DNA from: Lamellibrachia satsuma
Lineage: Eukaryota > Annelida > Polychaeta > Sabellida > Siboglinidae
DNA: 64,000 nt
Assembly (NCBI GenBank): GCA_033239005.1
Contig: BSQZ01000004.1
Location: 15,037,507 to 15,101,506 of the forward strand
Direction of reading: 5' to 3'
The position numbers were made by a program, and so were the translations under genes. Below, piece by piece: positions 1-11,814 of the stretch (positions within the stretch are counted from its first letter, which is position 1; every line of letters begins with the position of its first letter). Below the pieces are notes generated by a model. That model was not told the DNA's origin, did no database searches, and saw nothing but the letters and a program-made list of their open reading frames with translations.

Positions 1-590
1 AACCGTAATGCCCTCCCACAGCACCGTCGCAGGTTAACGTCACCTAACCGTAATGCCCTCCCACAGCACCGTCGCAGGTTAACGTCACCTAACCGTAATG
101 CCCTCCCACAGCACCGTCGCAGGTTAACGTCACCAAACCGTAATGCCCTCCAACAGCACCGTCGCAGGTTAACGTCACCTAACCGTAATGCCCTCTCACA
201 GCACCGTCGCAGGTTAACGTCACCAAACCGTAATGCCCTCCCACAGCACCGTCGCAGGTTAACGTCACCTAACCGTAATGCCCTCCCACAGCACCGTCGC
301 AGGTTAACGTCACCTAACCGTAATGCACTACCACAGCACCGTCGCAGGTTAACGTCACCTAACCGTGATGCCCTCCCACAGCACCGTCGCAGGTTAACGT
401 CACCTAACCGTGATGCCCTCCCACAGCATCGTCGCAGGTTAACGCCACCTAACCGTAATGCCCTCCCACAGCACCGTCGCAGGTTAACGTCACCTAACCG
501 TAATGCCCTCCCATAGCACCGTCGCAGGTTAACGTCACCAAACCGTAATGCCCTCCCACAGCACCGTCGCAGGTTAACATCAGATAAAAT
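1..590. repeat. 45-bp minisatellite, about 13 copies
   Basis: Head-to-tail copies of a 45-bp unit (it starts AACCGTAATGCCCTCCCACA and ends AGGTTAACGTCACC[T/A]). Copies differ by single substitutions and the last decays near 570-600. The array runs off the left edge of the window. The unit length is a multiple of three, but there is no start or conserved reading frame to suggest coding. It has no spacer/repeat alternation, so it is not a CRISPR array. Confidence 0.97.
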
Positions 591-2675
591 TAATGCCCTC
601 CTATGGCATATTCCAGACACTAAACAATTACCTTTATTTGTGCTTTAGCTTATTAACTTTGTTTACTTACATAAACAAAACATTTTAGTACATTCTTCTT
701 CATTGCTGCGCCTGTTCTTCTGACTGCGACACATTTTGACCAGACTATTCGACGAGTGAGCTCTCATAGTTCAACTGGCGAGTCTTTTTGAGTGTCTTTA
801 ACAATTCGTGGTCGTCAGGACTGCGTCTTCCGGATGGCCCGTGGCCTATCCACTACAGACGTCTCTTCTTGGTGACGTGAAGGAGAAAGAACTGTGTCTA
901 CGCTGGCATTCGTGATGTGATCGTAATGGTTGCGTTCTAGGTAGCGCACGTGAAAACTCTCCATCTTTTCCCATTCTATTTGGTAAGCGGCCAAGTTTCA
1001 CCTCCATTATAATTTATTGTCTTTCAGAGATTAATTGCACATACTGAACAGTATTGCATGCAAACTGTTTGTGATTTTCTTAAAACGAGGTTACGCAACC
1101 ACAATTGCACAGCGCACCAGAACAATTATTCGGATGAGGCGCTGTATAAGAAATATAGTATTTTTATTATGACTTATGTATTTTCCTTTTTTTCAAACAC
1201 GCTATCATAGATAGCTCTCCAAATAAATTTGAACATTAACAAATGTTTCTCGTGAAACCGTGTGTCCGCGCTTCCTACAAATCCTACACGTGGACGCCAC
1301 CGGATGCTTAAATGGTAATGATTGTTTACTTCAACTCTGTGCGTGCGCTCGTGCAAACACTGCTTAAAGTATGTACATCGGTTAAAGTGTTTACTGAGTT
1401 TAGGGGTCAGTTTTATTACCGAGAATGACAATTACTCTTTATGAGCAGTCCTCAAATGATGAAGGATGTCTGACGTCATCTCATTTGACCTTCAGGTCAC
1501 CTGTGATTTGCTTTTTGACATGTGGTTTTTCTTCTGTAGTCTGGATATATAAAGACAACATTGTACTTCTTGAAAGACCTCTTTTCCGCGTGACTTAACC
1601 TTGTTAAGTACTTGATGTACGTTCTCGAATTGCCAGAAACAGCAAAGCTTTTCACGGGATGCACCTTAAAATCCTAGCTGTCACCGTTCTATTGGCACAA
1701 TGCGCCCGTTTAGTAAAATCGTTGACCCATGACTAGTAAACCAATTTCACACGCATTTTCGGTAACGTTAAAAAAAGGTGAGACATGTGTACATTTCACC
1801 GACATCTACAAAAGTGCAGTGCAGCTCGAACAATCTGCATTTACGTCACGTTCAGTAACATCACCAGACTCAGTAATGGAAAGGAATACTTCAACGTCCT
1901 GCAATCCATTCTACCGGAACAATTAGTGGCTTTGGCAGTTTTCGACTGTGGTCTGAAAACTGAATCACGCTTCAAAACTGAATCAAACATTTTCAGTGTT
2001 TTCATTCAACGTTACAACGTTTACTTTTCACATCTGGCATTACATTCTGAAGTCCCGGAGTGCAATAAACTTAATAAAACAAAACCATCTCCTTGTTTTC
2101 CTTTCCATTTCAAGCTTCGCGGCAGCATTTGCTGGAAAATTTAAGCTAAATGTCATCTGCCTCAAGAAAAAAATATCCTCTCCTTGAAGCCCGGAGGGGC
2201 AAGACAACACTTGTGTCTAAGATGAGTACGTTAAAATGACGATACAAAGTCTAATGGGACATGAAAAAGCCAGTATCGATGAAAAGTTCCCCGGCAGTGG
2301 CTTGGCATCCTGACAAGGTTGGACTATTGAAAAACATTCCTCAGGCAACTTGCATGGATCTGGGCACTACACATAACAATACCACTATTGTAATACAGGT
2401 ATTTCCTTTGTAATTCATCAAAGTTCATACACAACATAAGAGACGTTAACAGAGCGTTCTAGAGAACCTGGCTTGCAGGTCATAAATTAAAACATAAATT
2501 TTGCAATCTTCCTGAAATTGTTCAGCTATATCTTGAATATCAGAAACTAATTTTAATAATTTGCCTGCACTGTTGGCTGTTTAGTGTGGAAGTCGTACAT
2601 TGAAGCCAAACAGGTAGCCAAACATATCTGCCTTTTTTGTTTATCTGGTGAGCTGGTGAAACTGCACTGTAAGCC
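591..2675. other. AT-rich DNA, no gene recognised
   Basis: I see no convincing exon here. A TATA-like TATATAAAG lies at about 1547-1555, and AATAAA-type signals lie near 2064-2080 on the same strand. That spacing could reflect an old LTR or a short transcription unit, but no terminal repeats or coding sequence support it. Confidence 0.5.
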
Positions 2676-2940
2676 TTATAAGCCATTAGGCCAGAGAGGA
2701 TTAGGGAGATGAGATGAATGTTGGTTGTGATTTACTTGTGAACATTTATTCCAGTCCTGTACAACTTGTTGGATGAATGCACCATTTCCGATGTGATGCC
2801 TACGAGAAAACCCATCTTTGTTTAGATGACCAGTGGCATTAAGTGTCTGGTAGACCTGGACAATGTCTCTTCTGCTCCGCTTGTTTAGCAAATGAGGCAT
2901 TCCAGTAAAGAGCATCCGATAAAAGCAACATACATTTATA
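2676..2940 (-). pseudogene. Decayed non-LTR retrotransposon RT C-terminus (fragment)
   Basis: A 79-codon minus-strand stretch has the pattern seen at the C-terminal end of jockey/CR1-type reverse transcriptases: a basic helix with a D-I-V-Q-V-Y-Q-T-L-N motif (compare 'IxVYKIxN' in such proteins), then a 'VVQDWN' motif where 'VVxxWNxLP' is usual. No catalytic domain is present. This is a pattern match only and could be chance. Confidence 0.35.
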
Positions 2941-3720
2941 AAACTAGCCAGTGAGTTAACATCAAATGCTTGAGTGTCAGAAATGAACTAAAATAAGAGG
3001 AACTGCATGATATAATAAATATGATAAAATCATGTTGATGTATTTGGCATTTGCGGTTATTGTCTATGGTTGATATCTACTGATAAATCAAGCCCATAAA
3101 ATTGTTGCTCTTGTGCTACATGCCAACTATGGTTTCAATCTGAGTTCAGCCCTGTTGCTAACTGACTGGTTTGTCAATCTTACTTCTAGTTACCTACAAA
3201 GTTGACTCCTGCTGGAAAAATCAATGTTGCACTTTACAGTCATGTGACCAAGTCATAAATAATTCTTACACCATCTTGTTCCATTAAACACCATAAATTC
3301 ATTGTTCAAGACTTTAACGTCATGATTGTTCTTCTTCTTCCTTACATCTGAGCAACATTGTGGATATCAGAATCTGGTGGTCTTCTGAGGCCTTGTTCAA
3401 CTAGTCAGCCTTTTCAGAACATTATGTCAAGTTGACCTGTCTATGCTGGCACAGAGGTTGGTCACCGTCAGTGTACGCATGTGATGTTAAACTAAGTTAA
3501 TTTATTAATAGCACAAGCACCACAGTAATAAGTTACTTATAAGTGAATTGTGAATGTAGTAGTTTTTTGTAGTTTATTTTTTTGGTACTTATATTGCATT
3601 TATTTACTTTGAGAAGGGCATAGCACCTTATAAGCCGTATGACTTCAGCTATGTCCCTTCAGAAGCAGCAGCACACCATACTATGCACCTGTATTATGTT
3701 GTTGTTGTTGTTCAATAAAC
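2941..3720. other. No feature recognised
   Basis: AT-rich DNA with only short spurious reading frames. I see no exon, RNA gene or clear repeat. Confidence 0.5.
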
Positions 3721-3721
3721 T

Positions 3722-3935
3722 TTCAATTCAATTAAATTCAATTGGTTCTTTTATGCCCCCAATTAACGAGACGGAACCGACATTATCATGATTATCCAAG
3801 TCACGAGAGATACATCTCCAACATTGAGAGCCCGGTTTTTACACCAAACAGTGCCTGTTCCGGGTCTTGAACCCAGAACTCTGACATGTACAGCAGATGT
3901 GTTAACCACTGCACTACCGTACCTCTCAACCTTGT
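3722..3935 (-). mobile_element. tRNA-derived SINE
   Basis: On the minus strand, 3930 to about 3850 reads like a tRNA-related RNA polymerase III promoter. An A-box-like segment (GGTAGTGCAGTGGTTAA) is followed about 35 nt later by a B-box-like segment (GGTTCAAGACCC). The body continues to about 3760, then an AT-rich tail containing repeated TTCAATT/AATTGAA runs to about 3720. The anticodon arm is not a clean tRNA cloverleaf, so a SINE is more likely than a functional tRNA gene. The family is not identified. Confidence 0.6.
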
Positions 3936-5090
3936 GGAATTGTTCATTAGAAGTTGGGCTATGTTGGCTTTTTTTTTTCAAGGCTAGAGAACCTCTCCTA
4001 CAACCATATCTACAAAAGTCACAAGATAAGCCTACAGCCCTGAATGCAATGAAACTATAGTTATTTTGTACATATACTGAATTGTGTTATTGTTATTAAA
4101 AAGAAAGTCAACTAAGTTTGGGAAAGGTTATCCTCCCATGAAAGCCGAACATCACAATTACTGTGTTTGTATGTTGACCGGCATTCTACCGTCCATCACC
4201 GGTATGTCTTTCATAAGCCTAGCTGTACCCCAATTACCCTGGGACTGTAATCCACTCCCTCTAAACATGTGGGTTTACCCCACTCTGAGAGGACATAGTT
4301 GTGGTGAACTCCGTAGAGTTACATCATTAATCACCCCCTATTTTACTAACGGGTGTTCTATTTATGTCTATGGGTGAACTCACACTAAGTAGGTTCAGAC
4401 CACCATTTAAAATGGTTACGTTAAATCCATGTAGCTATTTATCATGGTGCACTAACTTGCAGCAGAATTTCCATCAGATCCCACAAATTAGTTTTGAAGC
4501 AAATCAACATGATTTATTTAAACTAGATCTGTTCCCAAACCAGACATCATTACCAGTGGGTATAACTACCAGGACATGTCTATGTCACTGTGGTCTCTGT
4601 CAGTGTGCCTAGTACCTACTCTCAGCTGTCAGACTAACTTTAACTAATTTCCCTCAGTAGGCTCCAGGTCAGAGTACACAATTGCCAATGTGACATTGTA
4701 AATGCCCCCCACATGCTATGGACCTGGAGGATCCAACTGACAATTTTAAAACACCAGTAGGATGGACACATAGATCTGATAGATAGATCATTAGAATTGC
4801 ATTTGTTATTATATTGATGAATATTTTTATTCACCATGATAACAAATATTTTAGATCTACTCAGGATGAAACTGTTATGAATCAAATCTGGAGATTTCAA
4901 ATTCTTATCAGTTAAACAAGGTAACTTCTGATCGTGTTTCAGATTAAAGTTCTTAAGCACTACATGTATTGGTAATAATACTAATAACCGAATCAACTTG
5001 TGAAGCATATCTACAGCTAAAGTATTATAAAACAGTAATTAACAATTGTTAACTATCTTACACTGCTATGTCATACAACAGTGCAACGAA
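3936..5090. other. No feature recognised
   Basis: AT-rich sequence with short open frames on both strands. None has a recognisable domain or good splice context. Confidence 0.5.
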
Positions 5091-5094
5091 GACC

Positions 5095-5335
5095 TGGGTT
5101 CGATTCTGCTTCAATGATTCCAACTCTGATTCTGACTCCAGTAGACCTTTTTTGATTCTGATTCCTATTCCAACTCTGGTTGTCTTGGTTCGATTCCGAT
5201 TCCGACTCCAGCAGACTTTTGCGATTCCGATTCCAATTCCAGTTGTCTGTCGATTCCGACTCCAGTACAACTTTTGATTCCGATTCTGACTCCAGCACAA
5301 CTTTTGATTCAAAAGTTGTGCTCGGTTTGATTCCG
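5095..5335. repeat. GATTCC/GACTCC-type simple repeat, first block
   Basis: A degenerate hexamer-like array built from GATTCCGATTCC and GATTCTGACTCC words. It makes open frames on both strands (Ser-Asp-Ser on plus, Glu-Ser-Glu on minus). That openness follows from the repeat and is not evidence of coding. Confidence 0.85.
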
Positions 5336-5394
5336 ATCGGTTTCGCAAAGGCTATGATTATGTATACAAATCGCAGGTATTATGGCATGAATTG

Positions 5395-5800
5395 GTTGAA
5401 TTTCAGGTGTGACAAGGCATATCAACTCTTCTGACAAACTGTGCAGTTGACCAACTGTAGGCAATTCACAAGTCACAACTATATTTCAAAGGGTAGGATG
5501 CAAGCATGACTGAATACAACCAAATGATTTAATCCTTTAGAAGGGTTTCTATGATTCTGTGCAAACACTAGCAGTGAGAAATCAATAAAAGTAAATTGCA
5601 AATAGCCATGGTCTAGGTATGACCAGGCCAGATCTGAACCAGGCATATGAAGACTCTTCTGACAAACTGCCAATAAAACCAAAGGATTTAATCCTTCAAA
5701 AGGATATGTGGCTTTTCTGTGCAAACACTAGCAGTGACTGGTCAGTGACCAGTGAGATACCAATAGAAGTAAATTGCAGTTAGCCATGTCCCACATGGAA
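5395..5800. repeat. Degenerate direct repeat, about 155 bp period
   Basis: Segments sharing GCAAACACTAGCAGTGA, AGTAAATTGCA and TAGCCATG recur at about 5558-5610 and 5715-5790. CTCTTCTGACAAACTG recurs at about 5427 and 5655. This is a local tandem duplication between the two GATTCC blocks. Confidence 0.75.
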
Positions 5801-5814
5801 GGACCTGTGGCTTT

Positions 5815-6050
5815 GCAATTCCGATTCCATTCAATGTGATTCCGATTACAACTCCACTCCAAATGATTTTGACTCCGATTCTGATTCCACTCAAAATGAT
5901 TCCGACTCCAATTCCGATTCCATTAAATTAACTCCTAACACTTCCGACTCCGATTCCACTATATTAACTCCAAACGGAATCAAAGGACGATTCCGACTTC
6001 GATGTCGGAATCGTCCTTTGATTCCGATTCCGGAGTTGGAATCGCCCCAG
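5815..6050. repeat. GATTCC-type simple repeat, second block with perfect palindrome
   Basis: A second array of the same GATTCC/GACTCC words. At 5976-6025 it holds a perfect inverted repeat: a 22-bp arm at 5976-5997, the 6-nt loop TTCGAT, and a 22-bp arm at 6004-6025. The strand bias of the repeat flips at this palindrome. Confidence 0.9.
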
Positions 6051-7716
6051 GTCTGGTGCAACGTTGTGTGGTACGACGTAACCGGCAAAAATCACTTGTG
6101 TAAACATACCTTTACTTTCAATGGCTCAATCTACTCTACTATTAAATATACAGTTAAATATGCTGTCGGTTGCAATGCATTAATCAGTTTGACTTATAAT
6201 ACACAAATGACATGTTAGATATATCATTACACCCCATTCTCTAAATGGGTAACTATGCATTGGAGTGGACTTGTGAAGGTCCAATCATACTGTGGGGATG
6301 TGGGCCAATTATTGCCATTACAAAGGCCAGGCAGATTCAGTATCACTGTTGGGACAGTATATGACCCTGGTTTATCTCCAAAAATAGCAGACAAATAGTA
6401 ATTGCATGCGGGATGGTCTAGCAGGTTATATATAGGTGTGTCAGCCTGGTGTGCAGTTGTTGATTCAGTTCATGGTTCACAGCAGATATTTTTGTTACTA
6501 TTACAGGATCATAGAGGCATTTCTTAAATTTCATGTAGAGAAACCTCAGCTAGCCCCTAACCACTTATCAGCAACAGACGAGGCCTATCCATCTTATCTG
6601 AATATTTTGTGATTTCTCCGCACTGCCCTACACAATAACTACCAATATTTTATAAACCATAAATATCTTATCGGACTATGTAGAAATAAGCTGCTAACAT
6701 TGTATGCTACAGTTTCCGGTTTGTTAGCCTAAGTTGATAACATTTAAATGATGAAATTTTCAAAAATAACAACTGTAAGAATCATCCTGTTTCCCTGCTT
6801 GTTTGCTTTAAATTTGTCAATTTATAAAATTATTAAATACAGTTAGAACTCATTTGATAACAAATCTACTAGATTTAACAAGGACAAGTACTACTACTTG
6901 AATAGAATTTCAATCTTTTATTGTATAAAAAGTCAACAAACTGGGCCAGCCAATTTCCAAAGACCCACGTACGTCTGAGAGGATTGTCAGCGAGTTAAAC
7001 CGATCAAACAATTCACACTACAGCCAAGGTTCATAAATATTCCAGAAATCCGCCTCATCAGTAGGCCATGTGTGTGGATGCAGAACTATCTAAGTGCTGT
7101 TACTACTGTATGCATTGATATTACATTGACCAGGTTGTCAACATGCTGTATAATTTCTATAGCATCTATTCAGATCCTATCACCTCTATTCAAGAATGAT
7201 ATGCACCACTGATTAGGCACTGAATAATAGAATGAAGATAAGGGTCATTTGGATATGACCCTGAATGGGGGGTCTATGGAAAAGTCAAGAGACAGTCCTA
7301 CTAATGTTGTTTGTACATGAAGAAGAGTTGACAAAATGAGTAGGGAAAGTGTGCGCCATTTCAAACATTTCTGAAGTATTTGCATTCATTCAAAGATTTT
7401 CAACCAAATTTATGCATATTTACACAAAACTTTTAAAGATATTTTTAATTCTTTATAAAAATGGTTTATAAATATGTTCCACAGCCACTTATCAGTAAGC
7501 CAAAGCCGGCAATATATTAGTATTCATGTCTTACTGGGCAATGCATGTAGCATTAAATGCTTACTATTATGCTAAAGACTTCCATTGCCTTGGCATTGAA
7601 GCCACGTCATGAATTAAACAAGTGGTCAATAAAATGGACCAGTCATTTTCTAAAGATCCACTTGGGGGTTTTGAGTGAATCAAAACAGTGAGCCCCCCCC
7701 CCCAGTGTGTACTTAC
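6051..7716. other. No feature recognised
   Basis: AT-rich DNA. It would be the downstream intron of the exon at 7717-8115, but I could not identify a second exon. A run of cytosines at 7692-7703 lies close to that exon's splice donor. Confidence 0.45.
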
Positions 7717-8115
7717 TGTGTATCCGTCGTTCAGTTTCAAGTAGCTGTCAATGGTTTTCGTGAACTCTGCGTCGGCCGAGAACTCCTTACTTCCCGCCTC
7801 CACGATTGACTGAAAGTTTTCCCGGAACCACTGCATGTGTTTCCGACCCTTTATGGTCAGGGTCCCGTCGGATTTGTTCAGCTTCAACGTCACCCCAACT
7901 TCTGGATGCATTTTTATATGGTCCCCCACCCCACTGTAATGATCCTGGGGGTAGACAGCCCGTAGCGTTCCTAGCCACCAGGCGGCCGTCTCCCGTGTGC
8001 ATGACGTCACTTTGAGGTGGTCTCCACGATCCAACACGTCGAGGTCTTGCGGTGTGGAGTTGGAACGAAAGCTCTGTATCGCCTTCGTTCGCTCCTTCCT
8101 CTTTGTCGTCATCAT
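7717..8115 (-). CDS. First coding exon of an unidentified host gene
   Basis: A 399-nt, 133-codon open exon, GC- and CpG-rich in an AT-rich neighbourhood. It opens with tandem ATGs at 8115 and 8112 and ends in phase 0 at a strong donor (ACA|GTAAGTAC, intron from 7716). The predicted N-terminus is basic (a KRKERTK cluster near residues 5-11). Most of the rest looks like one folded domain: it contains WWLGTLR, a VTLKLNKSDGTLTIKG stretch and an amphipathic helix around HMQWFRENF. I do not recognise the family. Codon composition, CpG content and the splice donor support a real exon. Later exons were not found in the window. Confidence 0.6.
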
Positions 8116-8520
8116 TTCTGAAGTATTTACGTTCAGTCTATTAAAGCATGATGTCACCTACGCCATTGATTACCATCTGTCGTTTCGCTGCATCCGCGTT
8201 GAGTTTGCCTTCGCCGGCGTCGCAACTGCCACTGCCTGGCATCGGGACAAACCATAAACAGTGCACTAACAACGTTTCCAAACCCTGTCTAACCCAGGGT
8301 CGTCCAATATACAACGCCGGCTTTGTTGATTGTTCGTTCTTATTATCGTCCGACAGCGAGATTCGAGATATCACTTCTCAGACTAAGTCGGAACTCGCCC
8401 GTAAAGACTCGCCGAATAATAATAGCAATCAACTCACTCGCTGACCCCAACTACGTCGGGGGTCACAGCCTCGATTCAAGACTGGTGTAGTCCCAAAACC
8501 CGGACCTTGCTCACTCGCTC
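8116..8520. promoter_or_regulatory. CpG-rich region upstream of the 7717-8115 exon
   Basis: CpG-rich sequence continues upstream of the exon to about 8460 and then gives way to AT-rich DNA. That position suits the 5' UTR and promoter of the minus-strand gene. No clear TATA box is seen. Inference from composition only. Confidence 0.35.
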
Positions 8521-10480
8521 ACTGGGCCGATTTTAGTGTAATGAAAGCAGTTGGTGCGTTACTTTGTAGAATTCCACATATATTTTGTTATCCTAACGTT
8601 AAAAAACACCCAATTATATTAAATATCTTACATGTTCAATCACCGAAATATTTTTTTTCCGATCAACTGGTGATGTATTTTATAATATAAGTGTCATTTT
8701 TACCATTTGCAACATGTTGTACTGTAATGCAATATTTTCTACATGTACATATCTATATTGATTTCACTTTTTAGACAATTCTTAACTTCCCACTGCTCAC
8801 TACCGAGAAGCCACGCTTAATTAAAATTGCAAAGGTGACAACTGCCAAAAAGCAAGCCTCTAGCTTGCGTTTCAAAAGTAAATATGAAAATTCTTTCTGC
8901 GTTTTCCAGTTTATTTTTATTGCCATAATACTACCTCAAGAGATTGCATTTAAACAACACCTGGAAATATAGGAAACATTGCCTTCTGGTAAACAAATTC
9001 TCAAAGAGCTGGTGTAACTATGACACTTAAACATGGCAAGTGTGTTATAGAAAAAGTCATCCCAAACTGGTATTTATACGGATCCAATCAAAACAATATA
9101 TTATTCGTCAGCTCCCAACATCACAATCACCTCAGACAATGACGTCATTGCGATCGGTAGCTGTTTACTAATTTACTAGCAGTTACGTATCAATTACCCT
9201 GTAACTCGAAAAGAGTACCATATAGTATGTTTTTGCATTATATTCGTCTGTCTCTAACGTCAATAAAGGTTTAATATGTTAAACCAATTAAACACCGCGA
9301 CCGCGTCATGTGATATGTTGCAGGAATTCGATTTAGTAACCAGTTGCACGTCTACATGGAACTCGAAATAGCCAAGCGTGTTTTATTGTTGTCAAATAAG
9401 CAGCGGCTACGTCGATGCGTTTTGAACCACCTATGTATACAATTTGACAATAATCTGTTTACTTTGAATGTTTCGGGGCGAATATCATGTTTATATTCCA
9501 TTTCGATATTTATAAACACATATAACGGCCAAAGTATATTTTTGAAATTATGGCTCATTAAAATAAAAGTTGGCTGTTAAGCTGTTAGAATCTATGTAGT
9601 TTAATATACTCCATAACATAATTTTACAATAAAAACGATCACACATTATACTTTTAAGTTAAAAAAATGTGTAGCTGGTCGAGATCCGTTGTAGTGGGCC
9701 ATGGGTGGTTTCTTCGGGGGTTGACAAACCAGTATATGTTTGTCTGCCTGCCTTTCACTGCCAGCGTTATCCGCGTTGCTCTACCTCCGCATGTTGACTT
9801 TGACCTGTCGACTCCTTATCGAAGATGGTTCAAACATTTGCAGGTGGACACCAGACATTCCTTATACCAACTGGTTGGTATCTCGCTCTGTGTGTACACA
9901 TTTGTGACTACAGTGAAATTGGACGTGGAGCCACCATCACCCGTGTGTATACAGTGCGGTCGCGTCTGGCAGTCGATGATTGAACTGTTCTACCATTCAA
10001 AGTAAATTCACTCAGCGGCATAATGGTTAGCTGGCGTTGCACGAAAAAAGGGCAGCCACTGCAAGAGATTCCTTGCACTACCCAGTCAACTTCGAATCAA
10101 GTTTTGGAAGGGCTGTGACAGCTTCATGCCCAACTGCCGGTTTCACGAAGCGTTCGTACCGTACACAGAAACTCATGTGGACGTTAGACGTTGATCACCT
10201 AACTCGGAACAATCGTAGAAAACACGAAAAGCGTTGCGAACAAGTGTACGTAACTACTCCTGTTGCTCTGTATTACGTAATCTGCGTCAAACGTCCACAC
10301 TCGTAATGTCTCCACCTCCAGGGAATTGTGATTTGTTTAATGTGTCCCCATAGGCCCCAGGGCACGCATACAAAATGTCAGCCCTATACATTCGAAACTG
10401 ACAGAGATATGAGGGAATATAATAAGTCCACAATGTATTTAGAGTAAAGATGTCCACCCGGTGGGGGGATACTGCCATAC
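8521..10480. other. No feature recognised
   Basis: AT-rich sequence. A 112-codon plus-strand frame at 9667-10005 begins with ATG and has moderately complex composition, but no recognisable domain, splice context or promoter. I leave it unassigned. Confidence 0.4.
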
Positions 10481-10483
10481 CAA

Positions 10484-10484
<1 letters not shown>

Positions 10485-10517
<33 letters not shown>

Positions 10518-10575
10518 GGGGGGGAGAGAGAGAGAGAGAGAGAGGGAGAGAGAAAGAGAGAGAGAGAGAGAGAAA
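10485..10575. repeat. (GA)n microsatellite
   Basis: About 90 bp of GA dinucleotides interrupted by a short G run and AAAG variants. GAGAGA-rich words also recur to about 10760. Confidence 0.95.
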
Positions 10576-11360
10576 TCAAGAAAGTTACGGTCACCAAGAG
10601 AGAATTATTGAACAATTTATCTGATATCTAGTAGTGTAAGGTAAGCCCGGGCGGAACGTTTTCATTGGGAAATTTCCTATTCGATGAAAGAGAGAATTAT
10701 CAGGTTTAACTGAGGCACAAAGAGAGAAAATTTACATTTTATCTACGGACAGAGAGAGAAAAATGGCCAAAAACAGGGGCAATTGCGCGGCACATGCATG
10801 TATACCTCAATATAGGGAGTACCCCCCTCCCCGGGGATGTCCACTGCGGTAATCTGATACAGAAAGGGCCTTAACATGACAAAAGGGAACGCTTGCTCCA
10901 TATAATGACAATTTACGTACAACGGTTCCTTCCAATCAGAAAGAGCGGGGCAAACGAAATAGCTAAATACTCCAACTTTGTATGCTACTGTTCTGCAACT
11001 TAATCTGTACAGGGTCGCGCCCAGACAACCGGTCTACATGAAATGTCCGTGCGCACGGACTGTGGAAGGGCACTGACTTGTTATCATTAGACAACGCGTT
11101 GATTTGCCTTAAAAAACATGTTGCCTGTTTTGCCTATTGTTTAATTTATTCTGCTTATCCTCCCAAGGGACAATTACCCAGTTTTAAACGGACGTGTCCT
11201 GCCGGAGATCCCGGGGTGCCGAGGGCCACATGCACATTAAAATCTGATTTATGGAATTTAGACACATCTATCTATTATTCTCAGCCATGCAGGTAGGGTT
11301 TTTGGAAAACAAATATAAACAGAAAATGTTTGTATGTTACCGATATTCTGAAGTCTACCG
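10576..11360. other. No feature recognised
   Basis: Mixed-composition DNA between the GA array and the minisatellite. No supported gene. Confidence 0.45.
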
Positions 11361-11364
11361 ACAT

Positions 11365-11790
11365 ATTGATCCCGCGGTGGCAGCACCGTCGAGAGCGGCT
11401 CCCCGGTGGCTATTCCGTCGAAAGCGGCTCCCCGTTGGTTATACCGCCGAGAGCTGCTACCCGGTGGTCCTAGCTACCGTCGAGAGCGGCTTCCCTGTTG
11501 CTCAGTTGTTGTGAGTGACTTCCCGGTGGCATAATCATTGAGGGTGGCTGATCGGTGGTTGAACCACGAGGCCCTACTGCCAAGAGCGGCTCCCCGGTGG
11601 CCGGACCGCCGAGATGGGCTCCCCGGTGGCCATACCGTCGATAGCGGCCCCTCAGTGTGACCATTTCATCGAGAGGGGCTCCACGGTGCCTAATGCCTAT
11701 GCCGCAGAGAGCGGCTCCCGGTGGCCCTACCGCCGAGAGCGGCTCCCCGGTTGCTCTATTGTTTTGAGAGTGGCTCTCTGGTGTTTGAAC
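11365..11790. repeat. Degenerate GAGAGCGGCTCCCCGGTGG minisatellite
   Basis: Diverged tandem units of roughly 28-30 bp with the core GAGAGCGGCTCCCCGGTGG. They share words (GTCGAGA, CGGCTC, GTTGG) with the 56-bp array that follows, which suggests the longer unit grew from this older one. Confidence 0.85.
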
Positions 11791-11814
11791 CGAGAGGTCA
11801 GATCTCTGAAGGTT

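Noticed and set aside
1..590. CRISPR array
   Set aside because: Continuous 45-bp tandem units without unique spacers, in an animal genome.
3830..3920. Functional tRNA gene
   Set aside because: A and B boxes are present but the cloverleaf arms do not pair well, and the unit has a SINE-like body and tail.
9667..10306. Plus-strand frames of 112 and 89 codons
   Set aside because: No recognisable domain, no splice or promoter context, and average composition.
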